Shown here: piece after piece, positions 1 through 7,509 of the stretch
Numbering within the stretch: position 1 is the first letter of the stretch
Layout: every line of letters begins with the position of its first letter
Origin: a bacterium
GTDB lineage: Bacteria; Patescibacteriota; Minisyncoccia; Phycocordibacterales; UBA918
DNA length: 34,792 nucleotides
NCBI GenBank assembly: GCA_030430425.1
Contig: JAUIFS010000004.1
Span: forward strand, 1-34,792
Reading direction: 5' to 3'
Translations under genes and position numbers: made by a program
Notes under the pieces: model-generated
The model's database searches: none
What the model was told of the DNA's origin: nothing
The model's input: only the letters and a program-made list of their open reading frames with translations

Positions 1-15
1 TAAACTGTTACTTTA

Positions 16-225
16 TTACCAACTAGCTTTTGTTACACCAGGAATTAAACCATATGAAGCCATTTCTCTAAACTTAACCCTAGAAACACCAAACTGACGC
101 ATGTAACCTTTAGGACGTCCTGTAAGTTTAGAACGATTGTGTAATCTTACAGCTGATGAATTCTTAGGTAACTTTTGTAAAGCTTCCCAATCACCAGCTT
201 CTTTTAAAGCTTCACTATTACTCAA
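16..225 (-). pseudogene. Fragment of a second, long-type ribosomal protein S14 lacking the normal N-terminus
   Basis: ORF 16..300 ends ...[64 protein letters not shown], typical of the zinc-free long S14 C-terminal ~70 aa; the first ~26 aa ([17 protein letters not shown]...) do not resemble S14. Confidence 0.7.
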
Positions 226-322
226 GTTCGCGGAAAAACAAAATTTTGGAACGAGCCGTATGTGCCTATACGGTGACTGACAAAATTGTAGTTTTGACAA
301 AGAAATTGAGTAATAGAGTGCT

Positions 323-1681
323 TTAAAAGTCTATTTCTATTTCTTCGTTTAGAGAAGGCGCCACCGCATTGAGTCCCACATAGTCACGTAGGCGCTGCAC
401 CAAGAAAAGCGAAGAACGCTCCTCCCCCATGGTGACAAACACCTGCTTTGCTTTGTTGCAACCTCGCGCAACCAGCCCTACAAGTTGGTCACGATCAGCA
501 TGCCCCGAGTACCCACGAATGCGTGCGACTTTTGCACGCACCTTCACATACTCGTCATCAATCTTCACTTTAGTTGCGCCATCGTGTAATAAACGACCAA
601 GACTCCCCACTGCCTGGTACCCCACAAGGAGTAACGTTGTATTCTTGTCATCAAGGTAGTTTTTCTCATGTCGACGAATACGTCCACCGTGACTCATACC
701 ACTACCCGCGATAATAATTTTTGCACCTTTCTCCTTTTGAATGTCATGTGAGTCTTTCATACTTCGAGTGAACGACAGCCCTTCAAAATCAAAAATATCA
801 TCGCCGCTATCAATCTGCTCCTGCACTTCGGTCTTGAGATAGTTTGTGTACTTCCGGTACATCTCGGTTACCGCAATTGCAAGTGGCGAGTCGAGAAACA
901 CGGGAATAGGTTCTACTGCTCCAGACTCTACCAAGTTGTTTATCTCAAGGAGCAGACCTTGCGTCCGCTCTAGTGAAAACGCAGGGATGATAAGCGTACC
1001 GTTTTTAGACTGCGTATCGACAATATGCTGTTTTAGCAGCTCAGTACGTTCCTCTACCTCTTCATGCAGCCGATCGCCATACACACTTTCCATAAGAAGG
1101 TAGTCATAGTCTTTTGGCACTACCGGTGGATTAAGCAATGGCTGTGGATCGTTACCAATGTCTCCGGTAAACACCATTTTCTTCCCATTGCGCTCAAGGT
1201 GTACCATACCTGAACCGAGGATATGCCCAGCATCAGTAAAGTGTCCGGTGATATCTCCCACTGCAAAAGTCTCTTCGTACGAAACCACTTTCCATTGCGC
1301 AAGTGCTTGGTCGATATCTCCTTCGCCGTAGAGCACGTCTACACCATACCGCTCCTTCTCATACTGCATCACTTTTAATGCATCACGAAGCATGATGTTT
1401 GCAAAGTCACGGGTTGGTTCTGTTGAGTATATTTCCCCTGTAAAACCATCTTTTACAAGCTTTGGAATACGTCCGATATGATCAGCATGTGCATGGGTCA
1501 CAATGAGCACATCAACGTCTGCAGGATTGTACGTAAACGGATCTGCATTGACCTCCTGCGCAAATTTATCTCCTTGTACCAAACCGCAATCAATCAAAAC
1601 GGCATGCTCGCCTGTGTCGAGCATAAAATTTGCTCCCGTTACATTTCCTACTCCTCCATAAAAACCTACTGTTGATGCCAT
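323..1681 (-). CDS. MBL-fold/beta-CASP RNA-processing nuclease-like protein
   Basis: [14 protein letters not shown] metal motif, TGDIGN, ESVYGDR, beta-CASP region and [12 protein letters not shown]-terminal motif. Confidence 0.88.
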   Translation of the reverse strand: MASTVGFYGGVGNVTGANFMLDTGEHAVLIDCGLVQGDKFAQEVNADPFTYNPADVDVLIVTHAHADHIGRIPKLVKDGFTGEIYSTEPTRDFANIMLRDALKVMQYEKERYGVDVLYGEGDIDQALAQWKVVSYEETFAVGDITGHFTDAGHILGSGMVHLERNGKKMVFTGDIGNDPQPLLNPPVVPKDYDYLLMESVYGDRLHEEVEERTELLKQHIVDTQSKNGTLIIPAFSLERTQGLLLEINNLVESGAVEPIPVFLDSPLAIAVTEMYRKYTNYLKTEVQEQIDSGDDIFDFEGLSFTRSMKDSHDIQKEKGAKIIIAGSGMSHGGRIRRHEKNYLDDKNTTLLLVGYQAVGSLGRLLHDGATKVKIDDEYVKVRAKVARIRGYSGHADRDQLVGLVARGCNKAKQVFVTMGEERSSLFLVQRLRDYVGLNAVAPSLNEEIEIDF

Positions 1682-1697
1682 AAATAATTATTTACAT

Positions 1698-2075
1698 TTA
1701 AATTTTTCGTATGTTACTTCCCACAAAATATCCGAGCACTCCCCCACACAGACCCATGAGCACATCAATACTGGTATCAAGCACATAATCATCTTCAATC
1801 GGAATACCAATAAGCACCTCATACACTTCCCACAAAAGTGCAACAAGCAATACTCCGCATAAAACGGGTACCAAGGTACGTAATCGCTTCTGTGTAAATA
1901 CCTTCAAGTCGTAGAGCGTAAAAATGCCAAGCGCAACAACAGCCCCTCCAATACAATGCATTGGAATATCAAACCACCAATACCGCCAGTACAAAAACAG
2001 CTCGAGTGCAATGTAGTGAATTGCCGCCAGCATTGAGAAAGTGATAAGAAATATAATTGTTGGTAACTGTAGCAT
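1698..2075 (-). CDS. Small integral membrane protein (about 4 predicted TM segments)
   Basis: Hydrophobic 125-aa ORF with FDIPMHCIGG and LLWEVYEVLIG...DTSIDVLMGLCGG motifs typical of small uncharacterised membrane proteins. Confidence 0.65.
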   Translation of the reverse strand: MLQLPTIIFLITFSMLAAIHYIALELFLYWRYWWFDIPMHCIGGAVVALGIFTLYDLKVFTQKRLRTLVPVLCGVLLVALLWEVYEVLIGIPIEDDYVLDTSIDVLMGLCGGVLGYFVGSNIRKI

Positions 2076-2120
2076 TGTCGCTGTATATCATATCACGCAG
2101 TGAGTCTCCTTATAGACGAA

Positions 2121-2145
2121 AAAAATCCGCAGTGCGGATTTTTTT
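2121..2145. terminator. Bidirectional intrinsic terminator
   Basis: aaaaatccgc-agt-gcggattttt hairpin with A and T tracts. Confidence 0.75.
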
Positions 2146-2490
2146 CACAAAATATATTTCCAAATTTACACAAAAAATGAATGTCCAACTTGTTCCGTAT
2201 GGTCGGTCTGCAAAATACTCCACAAAATATTCTAAAATGTTTCAACAGACTCAGTCTGTATCAAGATTGTACAATCTTTTCTGTTCGTATTTTTCAAACC
2301 TTAGGATTACGGAAATTTAGAAACATATTTTGGAACCACGACCGTATGCTCCTGGAAACTCCAGGTGGGCACCCTTTCCACTTGCCCTATTCGAAATTCC
2401 TTGCGGATTCTCGGCATCAAGTGCGACTACAGGCAGCCCTAAATATATATTTAATCGGAACATACGTAATGTGATTCCACTGTCTAGTAT
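2146..2490 (-). ncRNA. Candidate structured non-coding RNA of unknown family
   Basis: No credible CDS; minus-strand extended -10 (TGCTATACT) near 2490; hairpins GAGAATCC-GCAA-GGAATTTC and CCTGGAgttTCCAGG inside a CACTTG/CAAGTG stem; ends at terminator 2121-2145. Confidence 0.4.
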
Positions 2491-2662
2491 AGCACCAGAA
2501 TACCGACAAATAGAACACTCATTAACACTACTATCACCTATATATACTATCGTAAATATAGGTGATAGCTGGAGAGGAAGAAAGGAGACAAAAAAAGAAA
2601 ACCTGGGGCGAGAGAAAGGAGATCACGCCATACCGCTTTGCTGCATAGCAATACACCCATAC

Positions 2663-2692
2663 AAAAAAACACTCCGTTGTCGGAGTGTTTTT
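2663..2692 (-). terminator. Intrinsic terminator of ndk
   Basis: aaaaacactccg-ttgt-cggagtgttttt just downstream of the ndk stop. Confidence 0.8.
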
Positions 2693-2712
2693 GAAGCGAA
2701 TATAGTACAGAC

Positions 2713-3318
2713 CTAGTCCTGTACTGAGTCGAAGTGTGTGTTGTACATAATACGTTCCTGCGCAGTAACGTAGTCCATGAGTTCTGACTCATCAAACCAA
2801 AGTGCGATTTCTCGCGCAGCCTCCTCTGGTACATCTGAACAGTGGATGAGATTTCGGATTGATCGGTCTTCGTACGCCGCGTGTGCGTAGGTGTCTACCG
2901 TGAAGTCGCCCCGAATGGTACCAATGTCTGCTGTTGCTGGCTCAGTCGTACCAACCAAACGTGTTACCTGATCAATAGCTCCGTGACCTTCAACCACAAT
3001 CGCAAGGACTGGAGACTGTTGCATTTCTGTTACTACTGCTCGGATGATGTCTTTCCCATACTCAAGCGCGCTCTTTTCAGGCTCTTTTCCTTGGTCTTTT
3101 AAGTTGTTGATCATGTTCTCCCCCTTCTTCTCAAACCAAGCGTCATCTTTGTTGTAGTGCGCAAAAAGATGCTCTTCGCTAGGCGCAACAAACTTGAAAC
3201 CAACGAACTTTAGTCCGCTTCGTTCAAATCGTCCAATAATCTCACCCATAAGTGACCGTTGTACCGCGTCAGGCTTGAGGATGATGAGCGTTCGCTCTTT
3301 GTGTGGTTGTGTTCCCAT
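2713..3318 (-). CDS. ndk: Nucleoside diphosphate kinase (with internal insertion)
   Basis: ERTLIILKPDAVQRSLMGEIIGRFERSGLKFVGFKFV, AIVVEGHGAIDQVTRLVGTTEPATADIGTIRGDF, and NLIHCSD catalytic region. Confidence 0.93.
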   Translation of the reverse strand: MGTQPHKERTLIILKPDAVQRSLMGEIIGRFERSGLKFVGFKFVAPSEEHLFAHYNKDDAWFEKKGENMINNLKDQGKEPEKSALEYGKDIIRAVVTEMQQSPVLAIVVEGHGAIDQVTRLVGTTEPATADIGTIRGDFTVDTYAHAAYEDRSIRNLIHCSDVPEEAAREIALWFDESELMDYVTAQERIMYNTHFDSVQD

Positions 3319-3495
3319 ATATCTTTATAATTAGCTATAAATATGCGCAAAAGTATACCTCGACCCTTACTTTCATGCAATATCTATCACCCCAGATGCA
3401 ACAGGATAAAAAGTTTATGGTACATCATCAAAGCGGAGCGTAGTATCGATATGCCGGCCTGAGCCGGCAGCATGAAAGTACGGGTGAGGTATAGC

Positions 3496-3535
3496 GCAAC
3501 AGCCAGAAAAAGCAATTGCTTTTTCTGGCTGTTGC
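3496..3535. terminator. 40-bp perfect palindrome, probable map terminator
   Basis: gcaacagccagaaaaagcaa|ttgctttttctggctgttgc directly downstream of the map stop (3552). Confidence 0.65.
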
Positions 3536-3551
3536 ATCTGTGTCTCAATGT

Positions 3552-4331
3552 TTATTTTCTACTTCGCGTTAGTTTTTCTGGACCGTTTTCAGTGATCAAA
3601 ACGGTGTGTTCCATGTGCGCTGAGAGTGAACCGTCTTCGGTGACCGCTGTATACCCATCCTCAAGCACAAGCACCTCTTTGCTTCCGAGTGTGATCATTG
3701 GCTCAATCGCGAGTACCATGCCTACCTCGATTTTTGCACCCTTGTCGCGTGTCGCAAAGTTTGGGATTTGCGGCTCTTCGTGCAAGTCATACCCTACCCC
3801 ATGTCCACAAAAACTTTCAATGATGCCATACTGTTCAGGAACCACCTTTTCAATCGCTGTGCCGATGTCGCCAATGTATGCACCAGGTTGCGCAGCTTTA
3901 ATGCCTGCATCAAGTGCTTTTTGTGTAACATGCAGCAGCTGCCGTGCTTCTTGGGTACCCTCTCCTGCAATGACTGTCCGTGCTGAATCTACCACCATAC
4001 CTTCGTATGCAATCACCACGTCCAAGCTCACCACATCGCCTTCTGCAAATGTTACTGGCTCCTCGTTTGGAATACCATGCACCACCACATCATTGACCGA
4101 AACACAGCTTGCTGCGGGGTATGGGCGCGGTGCAAACCCTGCATGATACCCAAGCGTCATCGGTTCCACACCATACTGCTCAATAAGCTCCATCGCTTTG
4201 TCGTCAACATCTAGTGTCGTCGCCCCAGGCTCTACAACTTTTTCTAGTGCATCGAGGATAGTCGCAAGAATTTTCCCTCCTTCACGAAGCAAGACAATAT
4301 CTTCTTCTGTTTTGAGTGTTATTTTTCCCAT
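3552..4331 (-). CDS. map: Methionine aminopeptidase type I
   Basis: GYHAGFAPRPYPAASCVSVNDVVVHGIP, GDVVSLDVV, FCGHGVGYDLHEEPQIPN, GMVLAIEPM motifs. Confidence 0.95.
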   Translation of the reverse strand: MGKITLKTEEDIVLLREGGKILATILDALEKVVEPGATTLDVDDKAMELIEQYGVEPMTLGYHAGFAPRPYPAASCVSVNDVVVHGIPNEEPVTFAEGDVVSLDVVIAYEGMVVDSARTVIAGEGTQEARQLLHVTQKALDAGIKAAQPGAYIGDIGTAIEKVVPEQYGIIESFCGHGVGYDLHEEPQIPNFATRDKGAKIEVGMVLAIEPMITLGSKEVLVLEDGYTAVTEDGSLSAHMEHTVLITENGPEKLTRSRK

Positions 4332-4340
4332 GGCGCTATA

Positions 4341-4934
4341 CTAGCTCAAACTAAGCGCAGAAACAATCTGTGCATGCACCCCATCGATGGTGTCAGTTCC
4401 ATCGATATTGTGTACCGTAGCATTGCCATGACCTTCGTAGTATTTCAGTACAGGTAATGTATCTTCGCGGTACCACCGTAAACGCTCCTCAATAGACGCT
4501 TCTGTGTCATCTTCTCGGGCACGGCTTTGCATACGCTCTCGCACTACCTCTTCGGGTGTTTCGAGGTTAACAACATCAATTCGTCCTCGCTCAAAAAACT
4601 TAAACGCGTCTTCAAGGTCTGGTATCTGTCCTACCGTACGTGGAAATCCATCAATCAAAAGATGACTTTTGTCATCAAGCTGGTTAATCATTGCCTGTCC
4701 CCAAAGCACAGCAACAAGAAAGTCTGGTTGTAGTTGCCCTGAGTCGAGCGTTGCCGCAACTTTATCTTCAGCGAATGTTTCTTGTGAAGCAGCAAGCGAA
4801 CGAAAACGACGTCCTGTCTGAATATCAACCACACGTCGTCGATCATTAGACTCAAGTACTTCTTTCAGTTTTTCGATCTGCGTTCCCTTTCCGCTCCCCT
4901 GTGGACCAATAAAAATAATTGTTTTCGGATTCAT
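4341..4934 (-). CDS. adk: Adenylate kinase family protein
   Basis: MNPKTIIFIGPQGSGKGTQ P-loop, LLIDGFPRTVGQ, LRWYREDTLPVLKYY; ATG at 4934, 1 nt after the upstream gene's stop. Confidence 0.85.
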   Translation of the reverse strand: MNPKTIIFIGPQGSGKGTQIEKLKEVLESNDRRRVVDIQTGRRFRSLAASQETFAEDKVAATLDSGQLQPDFLVAVLWGQAMINQLDDKSHLLIDGFPRTVGQIPDLEDAFKFFERGRIDVVNLETPEEVVRERMQSRAREDDTEASIEERLRWYREDTLPVLKYYEGHGNATVHNIDGTDTIDGVHAQIVSALSLS

Positions 4935-4935
4935 T

Positions 4936-5514
4936 TTAGTTTTCATTACGTACATATGTAAATATCTGCTTCGTCACTTCTTCAATTGGTTGTGTCCCGT
5001 CAATATCTACCACCTTCCCATGTGAACGAAAAACCTCGAGAGATTTTGTCGTGTATTCATTGAATTCCTCTAAGCGTTTTTCTACTGCTTCAGGAGCATC
5101 TACTGCGTCTCGATTACGTTCTGCACTGCGTGTACGCACCATATCGTCAGGAATATCTAGATGAAACACAATATACGGCCGATCGGTCCACTCGTGGATC
5201 TCATGAAATATTTCTGCCTCGTCTGGTTTCCGTGCAACTGCTTCAAAAATAAGCAAGTCGTCACCATGGCGGTGGAGCAATGCATGCATCATCCAATATG
5301 AAGCAAGCCAGTTTGGTGCAAGAAGTCCTTGCTCGTATGCATCCTTCATCTTGTGCCCGAGCGGCGTGTCCATCTCTGATAATTCACGTACTTTATTTCC
5401 TATAGAAAACATCGTTCCCCCGAACTGCTCCGTAATTGCAGCAGTCTGCGTACCTTTCCCACAGGTAATCTTTCCCATGAGTACAATACTTTCGTACTTT
5501 GTTTTTTCTAACAT
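4936..5514 (-). CDS. Divergent adenylate kinase-like NMP kinase
   Basis: P-loop variant LMGKITCGKGTQ, IGNKVRELSEMDTPLG, EKRLEEFNEYTTKSLEVFRSHGKVVDIDGTQPIEEV. Confidence 0.75.
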   Translation of the reverse strand: MLEKTKYESIVLMGKITCGKGTQTAAITEQFGGTMFSIGNKVRELSEMDTPLGHKMKDAYEQGLLAPNWLASYWMMHALLHRHGDDLLIFEAVARKPDEAEIFHEIHEWTDRPYIVFHLDIPDDMVRTRSAERNRDAVDAPEAVEKRLEEFNEYTTKSLEVFRSHGKVVDIDGTQPIEEVTKQIFTYVRNEN

Positions 5515-5580
5515 GAACCAATAGAGTACCAAGTTCTACAGCTTCTGCAAGACAGTCTGCGCATGGTATTCTGTACATAA

Positions 5581-6213
5581 ATGAAGAAGAAACACATCAT
5601 CACACTCTCCGGGAAGCCTGGTAGTGGCAAATCATCGACCGCTGACAAAGTAGCAGAGATGCTTGGCTACACGCGGTACTCTTCTGGCGACATTGTACGA
5701 AACTATGTCCGCAAACATAAGATGAGTCTTGCAGAATTCAATAAAAAAGCAGCAACTGATCATTCACTTGACGAAGCAGTAGACGAAGAGCTGCGAAAGC
5801 TACGTGATGTGAAAGACATTGTGGTTGACTCACGACTTGGTTTTTATTGGATACCTGAGTCTTTTAAGGTGTATCTCGACCTCGACATAGACGTCGCAAC
5901 CGCACGTATCTATAAAGATGCTATCAGCAACGCAGGTCGCGGGGTTGGTGCAGGGGCTGCAACCTCACTTGCCGATGCTTCCCGACAAGTGCAGTCACGC
6001 CTGAATGCAGAGACCCGTCGATTTAAACGTCTCTACGGTGTCGATCCATACAAAAACTCAAACTTTGACCTCATTATAAATACCTCGCGACACAGTCCGC
6101 AAACTGTTGCACTTACCGTGTTTGATCACTATAAGAAATGGCTCAAGAGTGAGGAGTGGCGACAGGTACACTCAGAAGTACCGATGGGGTACTCATACGA
6201 CAACGAGTATTAA
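5581..6213 (+). CDS. Cytidylate kinase-like protein (short, archaeal-type (d)CMP kinase)
   Basis: HIITLSGKPGSGKSSTADKVAEMLGYTRYSSGDIVR, VVDSRLGFYW, RFKRLYGVD. Confidence 0.78.
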   Translation: MKKKHIITLSGKPGSGKSSTADKVAEMLGYTRYSSGDIVRNYVRKHKMSLAEFNKKAATDHSLDEAVDEELRKLRDVKDIVVDSRLGFYWIPESFKVYLDLDIDVATARIYKDAISNAGRGVGAGAATSLADASRQVQSRLNAETRRFKRLYGVDPYKNSNFDLIINTSRHSPQTVALTVFDHYKKWLKSEEWRQVHSEVPMGYSYDNEY

Positions 6214-6248
6214 TCCTCATCACAACAATAGCTCCCACTTTTTTAAGT

Positions 6249-6290
6249 CAAAATCCTTATTTTATCATTAATGATAAAATAAGGATTTTG
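6249..6290. terminator. 42-bp perfect palindrome, probable terminator of the cmk-like gene
   Basis: caaaatccttattttatcatt|aatgataaaataaggattttg, 36 bp downstream of the stop. Confidence 0.55.
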
Positions 6291-6337
6291 GGCAATTTTG
6301 ATTGATAAAGCATCATATCCTACATACATGAGCATGT

Positions 6338-6371
6338 AAAAACCACGTCGACTTCTGTCAACGTGGTTTTT
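6338..6371 (-). terminator. Intrinsic terminator of the 213-aa gene
   Basis: aaaaaccacgt...acgtggttttt 11-bp stem with flanking A/T tracts. Confidence 0.75.
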
Positions 6372-6376
6372 GTCCA

Positions 6377-7018
6377 TTAAGCTTCAAGCTGAAATACCCA
6401 CTCACTGTCTAGCGAGTATTTGGCATCAGGATCACCCTCATGAGAGTCAATCCAGAAACCATTCTTGAAATCAGGAGTTCCATGGTTACTCAAACCAAAT
6501 ATACCCAAATCCCCATCACCAATATCGTATGGTTCCGAAGCTACATACAAGGTCTCACCAATTGGCTGTGTAACATAATGCACACGTAACTCCAAAGCAA
6601 CGCGGGATGGGCATGCAAAGTACCCAAAACCAGCCGCACGCTCCATAAAAACAGACCGAGCAACCGACTCACGAAAACCAAGCATTTGAGGCATCACACG
6701 AACCAAGTTTGTACACTGAGGCAAATTCTCGCCAAGCTCAACCACAAAGAGCAACCGATCGCCCCATGGACCACTCACAATCTTTCTTTTTGCAAAGAGC
6801 TCACGATAATCAGCTATGGTCAGGAACTGATCTTGGTTGGTATAGAGCGTCATCCATAGCGGTGCGTCAGCAGCAGCAAGCGCTTCTCCGACAACCTGCT
6901 TAAGCAGTTCAGAGTTATTAACCCACCCCCTATTTACGTTATCGTGCAAACGAGGAGCTGCGGAGTAGAGATGCGCAGCAATCTGCGGATCTTCAAAACT
7001 TTCTCGATCATCTGTCAC
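6377..7018 (-). CDS. Hypothetical protein (213 aa), no family recognised
   Basis: Long ORF, GTG start preceded by GAAAGGAG, own terminator downstream. Confidence 0.7.
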   Translation of the reverse strand: MTDDRESFEDPQIAAHLYSAAPRLHDNVNRGWVNNSELLKQVVGEALAAADAPLWMTLYTNQDQFLTIADYRELFAKRKIVSGPWGDRLLFVVELGENLPQCTNLVRVMPQMLGFRESVARSVFMERAAGFGYFACPSRVALELRVHYVTQPIGETLYVASEPYDIGDGDLGIFGLSNHGTPDFKNGFWIDSHEGDPDAKYSLDSEWVFQLEA

Positions 7019-7072
7019 TTATATTCTCCTTTCATCTAATCTAGAGCAAGAAACCATACATCTGCACAAAAC

Positions 7073-7246
7073 ACAAGTAAAAACCTTTCCTTACAGGAAC
7101 TGTTCAGGTTGTCACTCTTTTTCATACTTCAAAATAGCAGGCAACCTCTTGCAAAAGTCCCCCAGACTTTCTCACAATCGATTGAAAGGTTTTTACTTGT
7201 ATATCCTCCGCTTAATCGGGTGATTAAACGGAGGATGATCTGCCCA
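7073..7246 (-). promoter_or_regulatory. Structured 5' leader element, copy 1
   Basis: 17-bp perfect closing stem (7073-7089/7184-7200) around two hairpins; conserved blocks shared with 21074-21211. Confidence 0.6.
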
Positions 7247-7275
7247 GACATTTGGGTAGATCCATTTTTCAAGCA

Positions 7276-7314
7276 ACAGAAAAGCCTGGTTGCAAAGCAA
7301 CCAGGCTTTTCTGT
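7276..7314. terminator. Intrinsic terminator
   Basis: acagaaaagcctggttgc-aaa-gcaaccaggcttttctgt, 18-bp perfect arms then T-rich. Confidence 0.75.
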
Positions 7315-7423
7315 ATTTTTCCTGCCCTAGTAAGTGAAAGTTGACATTGCGTAGACCAAACCACACGCATCATTTTCTGAGGTGGTAATTCTTGAAAAAT
7401 TGATTTGGATGCGAGAAAGACAA

Positions 7424-7468
7424 GAAAAAAGACTCAAGTGGGGCAAGTGCCCAGCGAGAGTCTTTTTT
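7424..7468 (-). terminator. Intrinsic terminator of secY
   Basis: gaaaaaagactc...gagtcttttttc 12-bp arms with internal gggc/gccc hairpin, downstream of the secY stop. Confidence 0.75.
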
Positions 7469-7509
7469 CGCAGTCTGCCGAAGCAGACGAAGTGATTTTT
7501 CATGAATTG

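Noticed and set aside
241-270. Group II intron domain V (gagccgtatg...atacggtgac)
   Set aside because: Lacks the upper helix and 34-nt geometry; no reverse transcriptase ORF or other intron domains nearby
429-1103. Plus-strand ORFs (429..659, 846..1103) opposite the MBL nuclease
   Set aside because: Antisense to a well-supported CDS; low-complexity, no recognisable motifs
2146-2490. tmRNA, RNase P RNA or 4.5S SRP RNA identity for the structured gap
   Set aside because: Did not find the T-arm/tag region, GAGGAAAGTCC-like CR-I, or SRP GGAAGG/AGCAGCC loop; kept as unknown ncRNA
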